Shown: positions 1 through 11,976 of the stretch, piece after piece
Numbering within the stretch: position 1 is the first letter of the stretch
Layout of the letters: each line of letters begins with the position of its first letter
DNA from: Emmonsiellopsis sp. PD_33
Taxonomy: Eukaryota; Ascomycota; Eurotiomycetes; Onygenales; Ajellomycetaceae
DNA length: 55,601 bases
Direction of reading: 5' to 3'
Assembly (NCBI GenBank): GCA_032988165.1
Contig: JANTQF010000228.1
Coordinates: 1-55,601, forward strand
Translations under genes and position numbers: made by a program
Notes under the pieces: model-generated
Databases searched by the model: none
The model's input: only the letters and a program-made list of their open reading frames with translations
Told to the model about the DNA's origin: nothing

Positions 1-84
1 TTTATTTTTTTATTTTTTTATGTTTTCAAAGACGACAATTAGTAGCTGGTATGTGTTGGCTAACGATTAAATGAAGTTGCCTCC

Positions 85-360
85 TCAACGCTGAAACATG
101 CGGAACTCGGGGTTCTGTTGCATATCAAAGACCAGGCTCTGCGCAAGTCCGATTCTCAGCCGCACACCCATACCATCGCCGGCATGGAATAAACGCAGAA
201 GCCTGTAGACTCGGGGGTTGCATAGGCAGAAAGTTCCCTCTATTCTTATCCTGTCAAGGCAACCCAAAAACCCAAAAAGCTTCATCCCGTCCTCTCCGTC
301 GTCTTGGCTGGGCTGTCCAGCGTCGCCAAATCTGCAGACTCCACCAGCCACAGCATCCAT
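85..360 (-). CDS. Small hypothetical protein, 91 aa, doubtful
   Basis: An ATG-initiated open frame of 91 codons. I do not recognise the protein. It is rich in Gly, Arg and Leu and has three Cys and no signal peptide or clear membrane segment. A TATA-like stretch (gataaaaata) lies about 45 bp before the ATG on the minus strand, and an A/T-rich run follows the stop codon. This is what a short gene would look like, but an open frame of this size is also expected by chance. It could be the last exon of a longer gene. Nothing in the neighbourhood points to a function. Confidence 0.22.
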   Translation of the reverse strand: MDAVAGGVCRFGDAGQPSQDDGEDGMKLFGFLGCLDRIRIEGTFCLCNPRVYRLLRLFHAGDGMGVRLRIGLAQSLVFDMQQNPEFRMFQR

Positions 361-1907
361 GGTGTAAAAATAGATCCATAGGGGCTGTCACTGTCAGCTA
401 TTTTTATCCCATGCCATCGTCAACATCTCAACATCTCCTCCTCCCTTGTCGACCATCCTCGACCCCATCCTGCCATCCATGATTCCCATCTTCAAAAGAG
501 CCTCACGCCCCATCACCATCGCGTGGCGTCTTCCCTCTTCAACCCTCGACATTCCCCGGTTCGCCTCCTAGACGATGAATCTTTACCGTCGCCGCCGTTG
601 AAGAAATCGACAAAGACCCACACGACCCAGACAAGAAACTGCCATCCCAAACTCTGTTCCTCGTTGTCAATTGTCTGGGAACTTGGAAGATCCCGCAAGT
701 CAAGCCTGAGACTGAAAAGCTTGTCGCGTGTGGCGAGACGGGAGTGTACAAAGGCTACGCGTGCCCTGCCATGTGCGCACGTCCTGCAGCTGGGGTTTCG
801 CCCCTGCTATTCCTGGTTTGGATATACGGCTTCTGTCCACGGCCGGTGGCGGCTGGGAACACGCTTTGCTTGGTAGCCATGCTATCTGTCTCCTCGACTG
901 GCAGCTATGGATATTTTAGGGTCCCTTTTTCACCGCCCGAATTTAACCAATTAGTGACATGGTGTGGGAGTATTCAAGGCTTTTTATTGGTGGCAGAAAA
1001 ATGCGCCAAAATATCCAGAGTTGCCAGTCGAGGAGATGATTCATAATCATCCTTTCGCTGTTTAAATACATCCAGCTTCAATTTCAAGGTTACAATACTA
1101 ACCTCAACTTTAACTGCCTCCTTTGCGGGATGATTACCCGCCTCTGGCCTATATCTACAGAGTCATTCATAAGGCCAATGATCTAACCTCTTCTCTTCTC
1201 ACTTTATATCTATCCATCAAATCAGTCATATGGGATGATTGAATGGTTGACTTGATAATAGATGCCATTAGGTAGATAATACTATCTATCATCATCATTG
1301 GCACAGACATGTCCAACCCATTGTCTAACATGATGAATGAACAGCATGAGATACAGGCAGTGTGTCATGGTTCTTTCTTTATATTTGGATCAATCCTCTG
1401 AACCACAAACCTGGAACTACCTAGTTCTGCACCAAACAGTCTAGCGTAGACCATACTATCTAGTTCCTTGTTTGCTTCTCTTTTCCGCGTATCCCCTTGT
1501 CCAGCGACTGGGATATTTCAGTATCCTTTTTCTCTCCCAGGCTCTCCCAGGCTCTCTCTGGCTGAATACCTCCACACCACGTCACCAACTGGTCAAACCT
1601 GCTCAGTGAAAGAAGAGCACTAAAGTGCATAAAAGTCGCCGGGTGGGGAGATAGCTCCTAGTTTCAGCCCTTTGTTGATGCGCGGCCCAACTTGGGGGGC
1701 TCACATAGGTGATGATGTCTCCGGACCAGACCTATTACTAATTAACCCCGTCGCCAGGGCTGGAGAGGGGAAGGGGCAGCGATGTTGTACGCGGTAAACG
1801 GGCTGAAGGATTACAAATCCGTGGATTTCCCTATCCCCGAGCTGAAGGGAGATATATAGCAATGGCGATATATTGCCTTACTTTTACAGCGGGCAAAACG
1901 AAGAACA
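361..1907. other. Intergenic, upstream of the SDR gene
   Basis: No convincing gene. The stretch holds short overlapping frames without recognisable motifs, repeated near-copies of atcat/atagat runs around 1200-1300, and a duplicated ctctcccagg (about 1534-1554). The last part is the promoter and leader of the dehydrogenase gene at 1908. Confidence 0.5.
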
Positions 1908-3010
1908 ATGGCCGGCACCATCCTGATAACCGGCGGCAACGGCTCCGTAGCCCTCCCCGCCGTAAACCACCTCCTAAAAACCTACCCAGAATACACTGCC
2001 CTCCTGACAGTCCGCAACCCCTCAGGGGAAACCGACCCCAACACAAAAAGTCTCCTGGACACAATCTCCCAAACCAAGGGAGCAAAAACTTCAATTCGAC
2101 AGCTCGATCTCTCCGATCTCTCCGCCGTCCATGCCTTCGCCAGCACAGTCATCAGCGACATCGCATCGGGGGAACTGCCCCACCTAGCCGGCATTGTTTT
2201 GAATGCCTATTACTGGAACATGGTTGAGGACCCGCAGCCCACAGTTGATGGATATGACATGGCCTTCCAAGTAACCCACATTGCGCATGCGGCACTGGTG
2301 CTCAGGTTACTCGGCCATTTTAGACCAGACGGCGGGCGGGTGGTGGTATTGAGCATGCCCATTGATAGGCTGGGTGATCGCTTGGGTGCTAAGTATCGGC
2401 CGGTCATACCGGAGGACTTGGAGCTGCTGGTGAAGCCGACAGTGGCGGCGGGGGATGATGTCTATCGGCGGGGGAACTCGATATATATACGGGCGAAGCT
2501 GGCGGCATTGATGTGGATGCATGCATTGAATCGGTATTTGGAGAAGGTAGATACCTATGCCATGTCAGGTCCTCTTTGCGGCGTAGTTCCGCTCCAGGCC
2601 ACCAGGCCACCTTCAAGAATGGCCGGCCGCTAAAGAAAAAGCACTAGGACCCAACCCTACACAACATCACCGCCATCGCCACGGACCTATGCATCATATC
2701 CGACTCGCGTGCACTGCGATGGAATACAACGCTGCAGATGCAGCTGTTCTCCAAACTCGTCCTACGGCCGTTCCAGCCGCTGCTTTCCCTGCTAGACCCC
2801 ACTATCCGCACCTCAGAGATCTCGGGGATAGATGTGATTGAGTTTGCCACGAACAAGGCGAGCACTGGGGAACGGGGGTACTTCTGTCTTGCGAAGCGGG
2901 ATCCGGGGCCGGAACGCAGTTTGGACCAGGAGGTTCAGGAGAGGTTGTGGGTGAAGAGTTTGGAGTGGGCGGGAGTTACGGGGGAGAACACTGCGCTCGA
3001 GGGGGTTTGA
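1908..3010 (+). CDS. Short-chain dehydrogenase/reductase, 2 exons, 333 aa
   Basis: Classical-type NAD(P)-dependent SDR of unknown substrate. Exons 1908-2546 and 2648-3010. The 101-bp intron has GTAGAT and CTAG borders and joins exactly in phase 0. The cofactor-binding Gly motif is TGGNGS at residues 8-13. The conserved NAG/NNAG position reads NAY (N99). The active site is Ser149, Tyr193 and Lys197 (Y-I-R-A-K). After the catalytic helix the chain runs through the intron into a segment D-P-T-L-H-N-I-T-A-I, where family members usually carry a Pro-Gly turn; here that turn is replaced by T-D-L-C-I. Length and layout fit the fungal SDRs that resemble light-dependent protochlorophyllide reductase or retinol dehydrogenase. 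There is no clustered partner gene, so I do not assign a pathway. Intron borders are inferred from frame and homology to the family pattern. Confidence 0.82.
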
Positions 3011-3547
3011 GTGAATGAGTACTTCATTAGGGGGATGGCTGAATGGAAAGGGATTTGTTTTGTCCATCTTAGATGATAGTGCTCAAGGACAGATTGATAT
3101 TGATAGTATCTCAAGCAAAGTTATTGTTGACGGAGGCGGACTCCACAGCGGAAAGGCTAACCGAGTCAGCGGGCGCTAAGCCGTTCCTGACCCAGGCGGA
3201 ACTACAATTCTCCGCCCGTGGACCAATATCAACTTCGACTTCATCCGCATCTTCAATACTATTCTAATGTGTCCCTCGACTGTTCAAGGGTTCTACGTGA
3301 TCTCTTGCCCAGTCGTCGGAGTTATCAGACACCCTAGTCGAAAATCACACCAATCAAGTTCAAGTGCCGCACCCTGCAGCACACCACCAACTTTAGCCAG
3401 TCATGGCATGCCACAGCCTGATGGCCTGCCGCCTGCGGGGCATGGTTTCTGACACTCTTCCCTCTGCCATCTCAACCTTGGAATCAAGAGCGCTTCATCG
3501 CCAACCTATTCTCGTTGCCTGTCACCACGACGACATATGTCCCTAGA
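3011..3547. other. Intergenic before the NLR gene
   Basis: No gene seen. Short frames only. It must contain the promoter and leader of the plus-strand NACHT gene. Confidence 0.5.
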
Positions 3548-6500
3548 ATGGCGGCCAAGGTTAACAGGGTCGGGATAACCGTCCTCTATGAACCCCAAGG
3601 GGAGGAGCCAAACCTTGAGTATGATCTCCATGTGCCCGTAGATTGCAACAGTATCTGGCATCCCCGTATGGTTACTTACCCTCCTTTAGTATCGTCTTCG
3701 TCCATGGCCTATTTGGTCATCCAAAAAACACCTGGACCTGCAACACCTTTAAGGATGGCGATCAGATACGATCTGTTGATCCTGACAACGACGATGACGC
3801 AGAACAGCCCCCAAGAAAGAAGCCTCGGACAGGCCAAAGGGTATCTAACGAGGTATTCTGGCCTCGTGATCTTCTACCCACGGCTATGCCCCGATCTCGG
3901 ATCCTGACCTGGGGCTACGATGCCTCAGCAGATCGCCTTTTTGCATCCACCTCTCATGCCTCTGTTTTCCAGCATACCGAGACCTTGCTGTTCGACCTTG
4001 CCACCTTGAGAAGAGCACAAAATGAGAAGACGCGGCCGATTATATTTGTGGCGCATAGCCTCGGAGGCATCGTTGTGAAGGACGCCCTTTCCCTGTCGAA
4101 GAATGAGAAAAACTTCTACAAGGAGATACTCCCGGCATCTGCGGGTGTTTGTTTCCTGGGAACACCCCACCGAGGCTCTAAGGCGGCATCAATCGGGAAG
4201 ATAGCTTTTGAGGTTTCAAAGCTGTTCCTGAGGGACCCAAATCTAAAACTGCTTCGTGCTCTGGAGATCGATTCGGAAATTCTGGAGAGAGTTTCCAAGA
4301 GCTTTTGCCAAATCTTAAGCGATGGAAATCTTCACGTCCACTCGTTTTCTGAGGAACTCTCAACCACTGGCTTGAAAATAGTCGACTCGTTTTCTTCGTA
4401 CATCGGTGAAGTTAACGAGACAAGAGGGATCATCCATGCGGACCACAGAAATATCGCGAGGTTTTCGGGCCTTGACGACCCAGGGTTCAAGAGGGTTCAA
4501 AACGTTCTTCTAAAGTGGGAATCTGATATTTCACGAAGAAACGTAGCTGGTGGGTTCAATCACTGGTCAAAGTGCCTTAGCAAACTCTTCCTTGTGTCAC
4601 TAACTGACTCGCCAATATGGTTAGAACCCTATTGCTTTACTTCGAGTACTCGCGCAGCTGTCGTTGACCGGCTGATGGGTAGCGAATTACGTCAAAGTAA
4701 GTCAAGTTGTAAAACCGTCGTGCTGAACTTATCACTGATGGAGAACAAAGACTGCCTTAAAGCCCTAAATAAAGCGGAAGCAAGATATAGACTTCACAGC
4801 GTTGATAAGACGTTCGGCGGTACATACAAGTGGTTGTTCAAGCGTACTGTTGGCTTCGAGGATTGGCTGAGTGGCAAAACCAAAAGCAGCATTTACTGGA
4901 TTCAAGGCAAACCGGGCTCGGGGAAATCCACAGGAATGAAGTTTGCTCTACGACACCAACTTACATTGGATCTCCTTAAAGAATATGACCGTTCGCCATG
5001 GGTAGTCGCCGGGTTCTTTTTTCATGATCGCGGATCAGCAGTCCAAAAGTCCATCCAGGGATTGGTTTTCGAACTTCTATTCCAAATCTTAAGCCAGCGT
5101 CCAGATCTTATTGATCTGGTTCTCAGGGTTTATCCTGAGGAACTGCAGTTCAACCCACCATCCCTGGCGTCGAATCCTACATCAACTTCTTCGACGAGTA
5201 TGACATGGACACTGCACGATGCAAAAGAAGCGATGTTGCTGATCTCGTCTCAACAGAGAATAAAGGTCAATATTGCGCTTTTTGTAGACGCCCTTGATGA
5301 GAATACTGGGGACCATAGAGAACTTCTGGATCTACTAGGCCGCTTGAGAAACCATGCCAATGAATCAAACAATGTTCGATTGAGGCTATGTTTGGCTAGC
5401 CGACCGGAAAATGTTTTCCGACTCGCCTTCGCGCAGGTTCCAGGCTTTGCGATTCATGATATGACGAGGGAAGATATCCGTGAATATACCGCACAGAGAA
5501 TACAGGCCGAGTCTTTCAATAGCTCCGAGGCTGAGACGACTACGTCACTCCAGCCATTGGTCGATGAAATAATTTCAAAGGCTGAGGGCGTGTTCATATG
5601 GGTTAAACTAGTGGTCGATGAGTTGGTGGAGGGACTTTGCGAGGGCGATAGTATTAAGGAACTTCGAGGCATCCTGTCAACTATTCCGTCCGAGCTGAGA
5701 GATCTATACCAACGTGCCCTCCGTCGATCTACCCGTTACCCAACAGAGACACGCGCAAAATATTCCAATGAGGCCTATGTCATGTTCCAAATTGTACTTT
5801 GTTCACAAACGCCCTGCAGGATTCTGGATTTCTTATCCAAAACAAATTCAATCATGGCTGGTAAAATACTAGACATTCCAGTCAATTTCTCCGTCGCTCA
5901 AGCGAAACGCCGACTGCATAGCAGGTCTGCAGGTCTGCTTGAAATCGTTAGATCTGATGACACGGTTCAATTCATTCATCAAACTGTGAAGGACTTCATG
6001 ACGGATGACATAGGCCGTTCCACTATTCGTGAGGGCGTCGACGACGTTTTACAAAAGAGCGGGCACATTCTAATGGTGGAGTATTATATCCGGTTGGCAA
6101 TCAAAGGTGGAGAGGCTTTTTCTCATGCCGATGCAAATCGAGTTCTTGATCAATTTGGATGGTCCGAAAGGATGGAGGGCAAACCATTGATTCATTACGT
6201 CGAAAAGGTCATTGCGGAGCAGGCGGGCGGTAATAAATTAAATGATATTTTCGCCGTACTGTTTGGAGAAATCGAGTTCCCTTGGGAATTGCTTGAAAAT
6301 AAAGATACTCAACTTTATTTCCTTGTGCTTTCTATCCTTATGCGTCTTGAATTGTCCGTCCGAGCAAATCTCCTGACTCACGCAGAGCTCGCAAAAGCCA
6401 ACGGAGGCGCGCTTCTTTTGGCTAGTTATGTTGCGACGAAAGTGCCCATTAACAGTGTCGAAGGCATTCTCAAGATGTTACTCCGGGCTGGCATCGACGT

Positions 6501-7080
6501 CGACACCAATATTGGCAGGAGCCCCGACAGAATAACCGTATTGGCGTCCCGAGTGATTGGCTGCTTGGCTGGATATAGCCCCCGTCGTGTGTGCAGTTTC
6601 CTACTCAAGGAAGGAGCCGACCCGAACCAAAAGGTGGCAAGTCCGGTTGGCCAGTGGCCTTTGGTCGTGGTGGCAGCACTTGCAACTGACTACACAAGGA
6701 AGAGGCCAATCTGGCCTGTTGATCCTAGGGCCTTACTACTATCTGCGGGAGCCAACCCAATGGCGGAAGATTCGTTTGGGTGTACCGCCCTATTCTATTC
6801 CATCTGCACCAGGTATTCCGACTGGGCCAAACTCCTCATCCAATATGGAGCAGACCCTCGCCGTTTGAACAGCAAAGGTCTTGACGCCTTTAATCCGCGC
6901 AAAGAACAATATGTGAAGCCTGATATATACCCTCCACCGAAGTACCCGCCGTTCATAGCCGTGGAATACTTGCTGCCTAACCCTGAACTGTTTGAATATG
7001 ACAATTTCGTATCCACCTGCAACGAGATGAAGGACATACTGATGACGACGGTTCGCGGTTCTCAATCGGCAGGTGTCTAA
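3548..7080 (+). CDS. Esterase-NACHT-ankyrin NLR-like protein, 2 exons, 1153 aa
   Basis: A fungal NOD-like receptor. Exons 3548-3618 and 3690-7080; the 71-bp intron (GTATGA..TTTAG) restores the typical join into the D-I-V-F-V-H strand of the hydrolase head. Domain 1 (about 8-290) is an alpha/beta hydrolase of the SesB/DUF676 kind: HGLFGHP at 29-35, nucleophile elbow AHSLGG with Ser147, GTPHRGS at 181-187 and a likely catalytic His276. An acidic loop followed by a PPRKKPR patch (about 65-70), like a nuclear signal, interrupts it. Domain 2 is NACHT: Walker A GKPGSGKST at 430-438, Walker B IALFVDALDE at 552-561 and ASRPE just after. The C-terminal 220 or so residues carry degenerate ankyrin repeats (LL..GADPN-type motifs). 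Fungal NLRs act in non-self recognition and regulated cell death; the ligand here is unknown. Start choice: first ATG in frame. Confidence 0.9.
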
Positions 7081-8138
7081 GACAAAAAGCACAGCTGTTC
7101 CACAGTTCCATTTCCGAGAGAGAGAGAAAAAAGAAGAAAACCAGATGAAATTCTTACAGTTTTATCCCACTCGATTTACGCTTGAGAATCGAACGCGCAA
7201 CTCCCCCCTTACACCCTCTCCTCTCTCATTCTTCCCGAGACCTGCTTTTAATGACCTCGACGACAATTTTCTTTCCAATATCTACCTACCCACAAGTTTG
7301 CTTATGAATACGTATCTATTTCCTCTCTTTTTTTCTTCTTTCTTTTCCCAACCTGGCCACCCCTGACTACTTCGGCATTTCATTTAATTCATTCCACAGC
7401 ACAGCACATTTATGTCTCCACCTGCTCCTCTCTTCTACTCAATCTCATTGTTTCCTTACCTTGCTTATAATTTGTCCCTGAAAAGACATGTCTGATGGTT
7501 AATTCTCCATATACCTTTCCCTTTCCCCACCGACATACATGCACATTTTGCCCCTTATTGAATAAAAATGAAAAATGAAAATGCACAGCAACCACACCGA
7601 ATAGTCTATGAAATACAAAAAGTCCTTCTCCATGGACTCTGCAACTGAGGCATCCCGCTCATTCGTTCTCTTGACTTTGAAAGAGCTCGCTTGGCACACA
7701 GGTAACAGTGAATAGGGGCTCAGGGGTAGCACGTCAACAAAACCCCGACGACAAGTCGACCAGTAGAATCGCTCAATAAGGACATAACGTAATTCTTCGA
7801 GATACCATGCAATGTATGTATGTATGGACCTAAATAACTAGCTCCAGTCATAAATATAACATTATGACAAGCCACGAGGAACCCGCGAGAAACCGCTCTG
7901 CCTGCAATACACCAAACACCACACCAACAAACAGCAAGCACACGCTTGATAAGGCCAGCTAAACATATATATATTCATTCCAAGCCGTCTGTCTATTAGC
8001 TACGCATCGTTATCTAATATACTCTAATAATAAATGGAACCAACGGCCATCTACTTGGTTATTTACTTACGATAACCAGATGCCTGTCATCGCAAGTCAT
8101 CTCATCTACCCAACCAACCATTTCCCAATCTACAAAGA

Positions 8139-8142
<4 letters not shown>
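7081..8142. other. Intergenic between NLR and npt1 (tail to tail)
   Basis: About 1 kb between the 3' ends of two convergent genes. It is T/C-rich after the NLR stop and AT-rich later. No gene or RNA motif seen. Confidence 0.5.

Positions 8143-8182
<40 letters not shown>
8143..8182. repeat. (AATC)10 microsatellite
   Basis: Ten perfect AATC units. On the minus strand the run begins inside the stop codon of npt1, so it forms the start of that gene's 3' untranslated region. Confidence 0.97.
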
Positions 8183-8183
<1 letters not shown>

Positions 8184-9979
8184 CTCCCCCCTCTTCCCCC
8201 ACCTCCTCGTCTCATCGCCATTCGTCCAGTCGCGCTCCACATACCCCAGCCTCCTCTTAACCTCGACAACAGTCTTGCTATCGCCCGTGTTCTTCCCCAG
8301 GTTATCCGACAGCTTGACGGCGGGGCGGCCGTCGGCGGAGGAGATTTTGATGACGATGTTGAGCGGGACGGATTTCTCGTGTGTGGATAGGGTGGTGAAA
8401 TCGTCTGGTTTTTTTTTTCGTTAGGGATATAATTTGAAAGGGAAGGGAAGGGGGAGCTGACTGGTAAGATACGTCCCGACGCCGAAGACGGGCTGGAAGC
8501 CGGCCTCCTCGGCAATAACCTTGTACTCCAGGCAAAGCTGCAGGTTTAACGAGTCTGAGAAGACGATTGTCTTCTTATCCTTGATGCCCTCCTTGTTGTA
8601 AAAGTCGCGCACCATCTTGACAAAGTACACGGGGTCGCCCGAGTCCTGCCGTACGCCTGTGAAGGCCTGCGCGTAGGTTTTTCTTGGGATTTGCGATGCT
8701 TCGCCTTGGGTGGATTTGATAGGGGCTGCGATTGGTGGTTGCGCCTCTGATAGTACGTCTGTCGTAGATTGTGCTGGGTTGCCAACGGCGGAGGAGGGGA
8801 GGGTGCTTTCTGCCCCTTCCCCGGCGCTGGTATAGTTGGGTATCGGCTTGACGAAGGCATCGAGGAAGGCGGGCGTGCCAAAGGTATCCGTCAATGCTAC
8901 GCCCAGTACCTATATCAACATTGTTAGTCTCGTTCCTACGTAGAAAATGGGAGATAAAAACCCACCCCCTCCCCAAAACAACCCATCCAATACCTCAGCG
9001 CCAGCTCATTCGCATTCTCATAACTATCCGTAATCGCCGCAATGCCCATATACCACTCATGCGCCACGGTGCCCACAGGCGCAACCCCATGCTTCATGGC
9101 AAAATGCACATTACTCGTCCCGGACAACACGCCCTTCCACCCCTTGGCTTTCGCATCCTCCGCCGCCCGACACAGGCCCTGCATAACTAGACACTGCGTA
9201 TGATAATCGCGCCGCCTTCTCGTCCCGAACTCAGAGAAGATACATCCATTCTCCAGCAGCGCGGCGCCCTTGCGATACGCCTTCTCCTCCTGCTGCGCAT
9301 AGTCCCAGTCGCGATCGCACCACTTGAAGTATGTCTCGCTGGTCAATGCCAGCAGGGGGATTTCGTACAGGATGGTCTCGACCCAGCGGCCCTTGATGGC
9401 GATCTGGACGTCGCCGGTGTCCGAGTCAGCGCCGGTGTCGGTGATGGGGTGGAAGGAGATGGAGAGTTGGTCGGCGGGGTTGAAGCGGAAGGAGGAGAGG
9501 TAGCGCAGATAGGCGTCGTTGAGGTAGGGACAGTTGGATTTGAGGAATTCGAGCTCGTCGGGGGTCAGGGAGATGTTTGCGAGTTCTGCGCGGGGTGTTC
9601 GTCAGTGGAGGGGCAATGAGTACATGTGCGAGATGATGTAGTACGCACCGTCAATCTCCGCCTTCAGCCACCTATACGCCTGTCTCGTAAACTTCATATC
9701 GCGCGTCCGGTTGGTAAACGAATATGTAACATCTGCGCGCCCACATGTTGATCAGCATATGGCACTCAGACACGAGTCGCAGATGAGATGAAAACGGCGT
9801 CGCAGTTCGCAGCACGCAGCACGCACACGAGGCGCGACGGGAGACACGCGGAGGACAGGCTTACTGGCGTCGGGGAAGTACTTGAGCACCGCGCACTGCA
9901 TGGTCAGCTTGTACAGGTCGGTGTCGAGCAGGGAGAACACCCCCTCCGGCACCGGAGGCGGGGCGGGGGAGTCGGGCAT
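8181..9979 (-). CDS. npt1: Nicotinate phosphoribosyltransferase, 5 exons, 496 aa
   Basis: Converts nicotinate and PRPP to nicotinate mononucleotide (ATP-stimulated), the entry step of the Preiss-Handler NAD salvage route. Exons on the minus strand: 9979-9865, 9732-9649, 9585-8966, 8909-8462, 8404-8181; all introns are GT..AG (132, 63, 56 and 57 bp) and all phases agree. Diagnostic motifs are the N-terminal LLDTDLYKLTMQ, the FGTRRRRDYHT block at 186-196 with the probable phosphorylated His195, GTSN, and VRQDSGDP around 359-366. A low-complexity insert rich in Ser, Ala, Pro and Gln (about 299-348) lengthens the core over the yeast enzyme. The gene is housekeeping and its neighbours are unrelated. 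A CT-rich leader precedes the ATG. Confidence in identity is very high; the first intron is the least certain. Confidence 0.95.
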
Positions 9980-11700
9980 GGCTGGGGGGGGTGTTGGCAG
10001 TGGGGAGAGGGTATGGCTGGTAGAGGGAGACGGGGGAATAGAGGCGACAGGAGGCGGGGGGGTAGTAGAAGCAAAGTAGATATAGAAGCGATATTGAGGT
10101 CGAAGTGAGGAGATGTTGATGCTGATGTTGGAGACTGCCCCTCGCTCGTTTTTCCTTCCCCACGCAGAGTTTGGTCTGTTTGCATTGAAAATTAGTTACG
10201 ATGACACGGGGATTATTCATGCTGAGATCGCTATTTACTCGTACTCAAGAGATAGGCTGTGACTATGCAGGCATGGACATCAGCATCAATTAGATAAAAT
10301 ACGTAGAAGGACACAGCTAGCTAGGATATCATAGGCGCAGGCAAACAAAGTACTAGAACAAACCGCAGCACGTAGATTGCTTCCCCCGGGTCAATCGATA
10401 TATTAAATAGGCATATAAAGCAAACAAGCAAGTAAACAAACATGGCTTTCATCAGAAGGAAAGCAAATGGAAAACGCCAGGGTATGATGGACATGCGTTG
10501 CAACAAGGAAACGAGAATAAGAAAATCATAGCCATCCCTGACATGGCGGCATTTGACCGGCCAGTCGCAAGCATTACAAGGCAGTACAAAACAGGACATT
10601 ACAGAGGATAAGGTAATTAAAGAGGTAAAAGTGTAAGAAAAAAAAACAAAAAAAAGGAAAAGAAAAGGACGGGAGGGATAACGCTCATGCTGAAACGGCA
10701 AGCCACAAAAAAACATCCATCAGAAATGCGGAGATCGAGCAGGGGACCATGGCGCGCTCAAAACAACCACACCGAAAGGCCAATTCGACGCAAGTCACCA
10801 GACACGGCGGCTGCAGCGATTTGCGAGGGGAAAGACGGCGCGGATTGAGGGGAACCAGAATGTGGGGAATGATATGCAGGGATTGCCTGCCTGGAGAAGG
10901 GGAAGAGGGTGAAAAGCCAGCAGCAAAAGGGGGAGATCCGGTTTGACGATGGGCGAGGACGGAGACTGTCGTCGGCATGGCTTGATGGCTACCAGGCAAG
11001 CATAGGAAATGCCGAGCGATAGACCCCTCTGTTTAATATCGACTCCTCAACCTGCAGCTCCCAATGCCCCGCGTTTGAAGGATGCGGAGTCTCGACTCGA
11101 TTCGAACGTCGGATGCCGCTGCAGGACATGCATGGTGAAGAGCGGGTATGCGCAGGGAGGATCGTGCATCGCAGGGTTATCGAGACAGGGGCATTGATTG
11201 ATTGTTATTTCGAGGCAAAGGAACAGCGAGTCAGATGACGGCGGCGAAGCTATCCATGAGGTCTCTCTGCAGCAGTTTCAGGGGTAATCGTAGCTTGGAC
11301 CTCCTCCCCCTCACCCTGATGAAAGCCGAGAATCAAGCGAAAGGATTGCAGCGGAGAAAAGTGGTCCGACACAAAACACGAGATGGCACAACTAACAGCC
11401 GTATTGCCGAGTCGCAGTCAGTCGTATTATTGCAACAGGGCTGCGAGCTGTGCTTTTCCCGGCTAGGCGAAACCCGCAGCAGGGGAGGAGGATATGGCCA
11501 GGGATCAGATGCTGGCACCAGCACTTGGCTGCGGCGGGGTGTGCGGCGGCGAGGAAAAGAACAGGAATAGGCGGGTGTTTCGAGAGCGAATGGTCCAGCA
11601 GTAAATCGGGGAGTTTGTGGGCGGTCAACAGGACACACACTGGCAGCCAGCTGCTGGAGCGTCCTGTGTTTTCTATACATGAGACGTTTGCGGTTCGACG
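9980..11700. other. Gene-less stretch upstream of npt1
   Basis: The first 150-200 bases are the CT-rich leader and promoter of npt1. The rest shows only short frames with no family motif. It would also be the 3' side of any minus-strand transcript starting near 11.95 kb. Confidence 0.4.
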
Positions 11701-11787
11701 TTACTTGGGGACGGGCGGCAGCGGGCCTTTGGGAGGAGGACCCGGGCAGGGAGGATATTGACTCGAGGAGGGCGTGTAGGAAGGCAT
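11701..11787 (-). CDS. Possible 28-aa proline-rich peptide
   Basis: A 28-codon frame in which 12 residues are Pro, with Ser and Tyr near the start and a Lys end. On its own it would be dismissed. The sequence before it looks like a real fungal 5' end, however: a TATA-like ATAAATAT about 185 bp upstream, a C/T-rich leader with few purines, and ATG in an A-rich context (cccacaATG). It may be a small protein gene, an upstream ORF of a long spliced transcript (the stop codon overlaps a possible donor GTAACG), or chance. I do not recognise the peptide. Confidence 0.3.
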   Translation of the reverse strand: MPSYTPSSSQYPPCPGPPPKGPLPPVPK

Positions 11788-11833
11788 TGTGGGTGGATGG
11801 AGAGCTGGAGTGAAGCTGGAGTTGGATAGGGAG

Positions 11834-11861
11834 AGCTGGATAGCTGGATAGCTGGATAGCT
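11834..11861. repeat. Short tandem repeat, unit GCTGGATA
   Basis: Three and a half copies of an 8-bp unit in the presumed leader of the small minus-strand ORF, followed by repeated TAGTTG. Confidence 0.85.
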
Positions 11862-11968
11862 GTGGTAGAGTAGTTGTAGTTGTAGTTGTTATAGTTGGAT
11901 GTGCAATTAGGAGCAACAGGAGTCGAGAAGTCAAGAAGATAGAACTAGGAAAAAGAAGACGAGCGCAG

Positions 11969-11976
11969 ATATTTAT
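11969..11976 (-). promoter_or_regulatory. TATA-like box
   Basis: ATAAATAT read on the minus strand, followed by a pyrimidine-rich leader that runs to the ATG at 11787. Position and context fit a core promoter. There is no expression evidence. Confidence 0.3.

Noticed and set aside
7180..7210. tRNA-like B box on the minus strand
   Set aside because: The TTCGATT loop is there but the T stem does not pair and no A box or acceptor stem is found.
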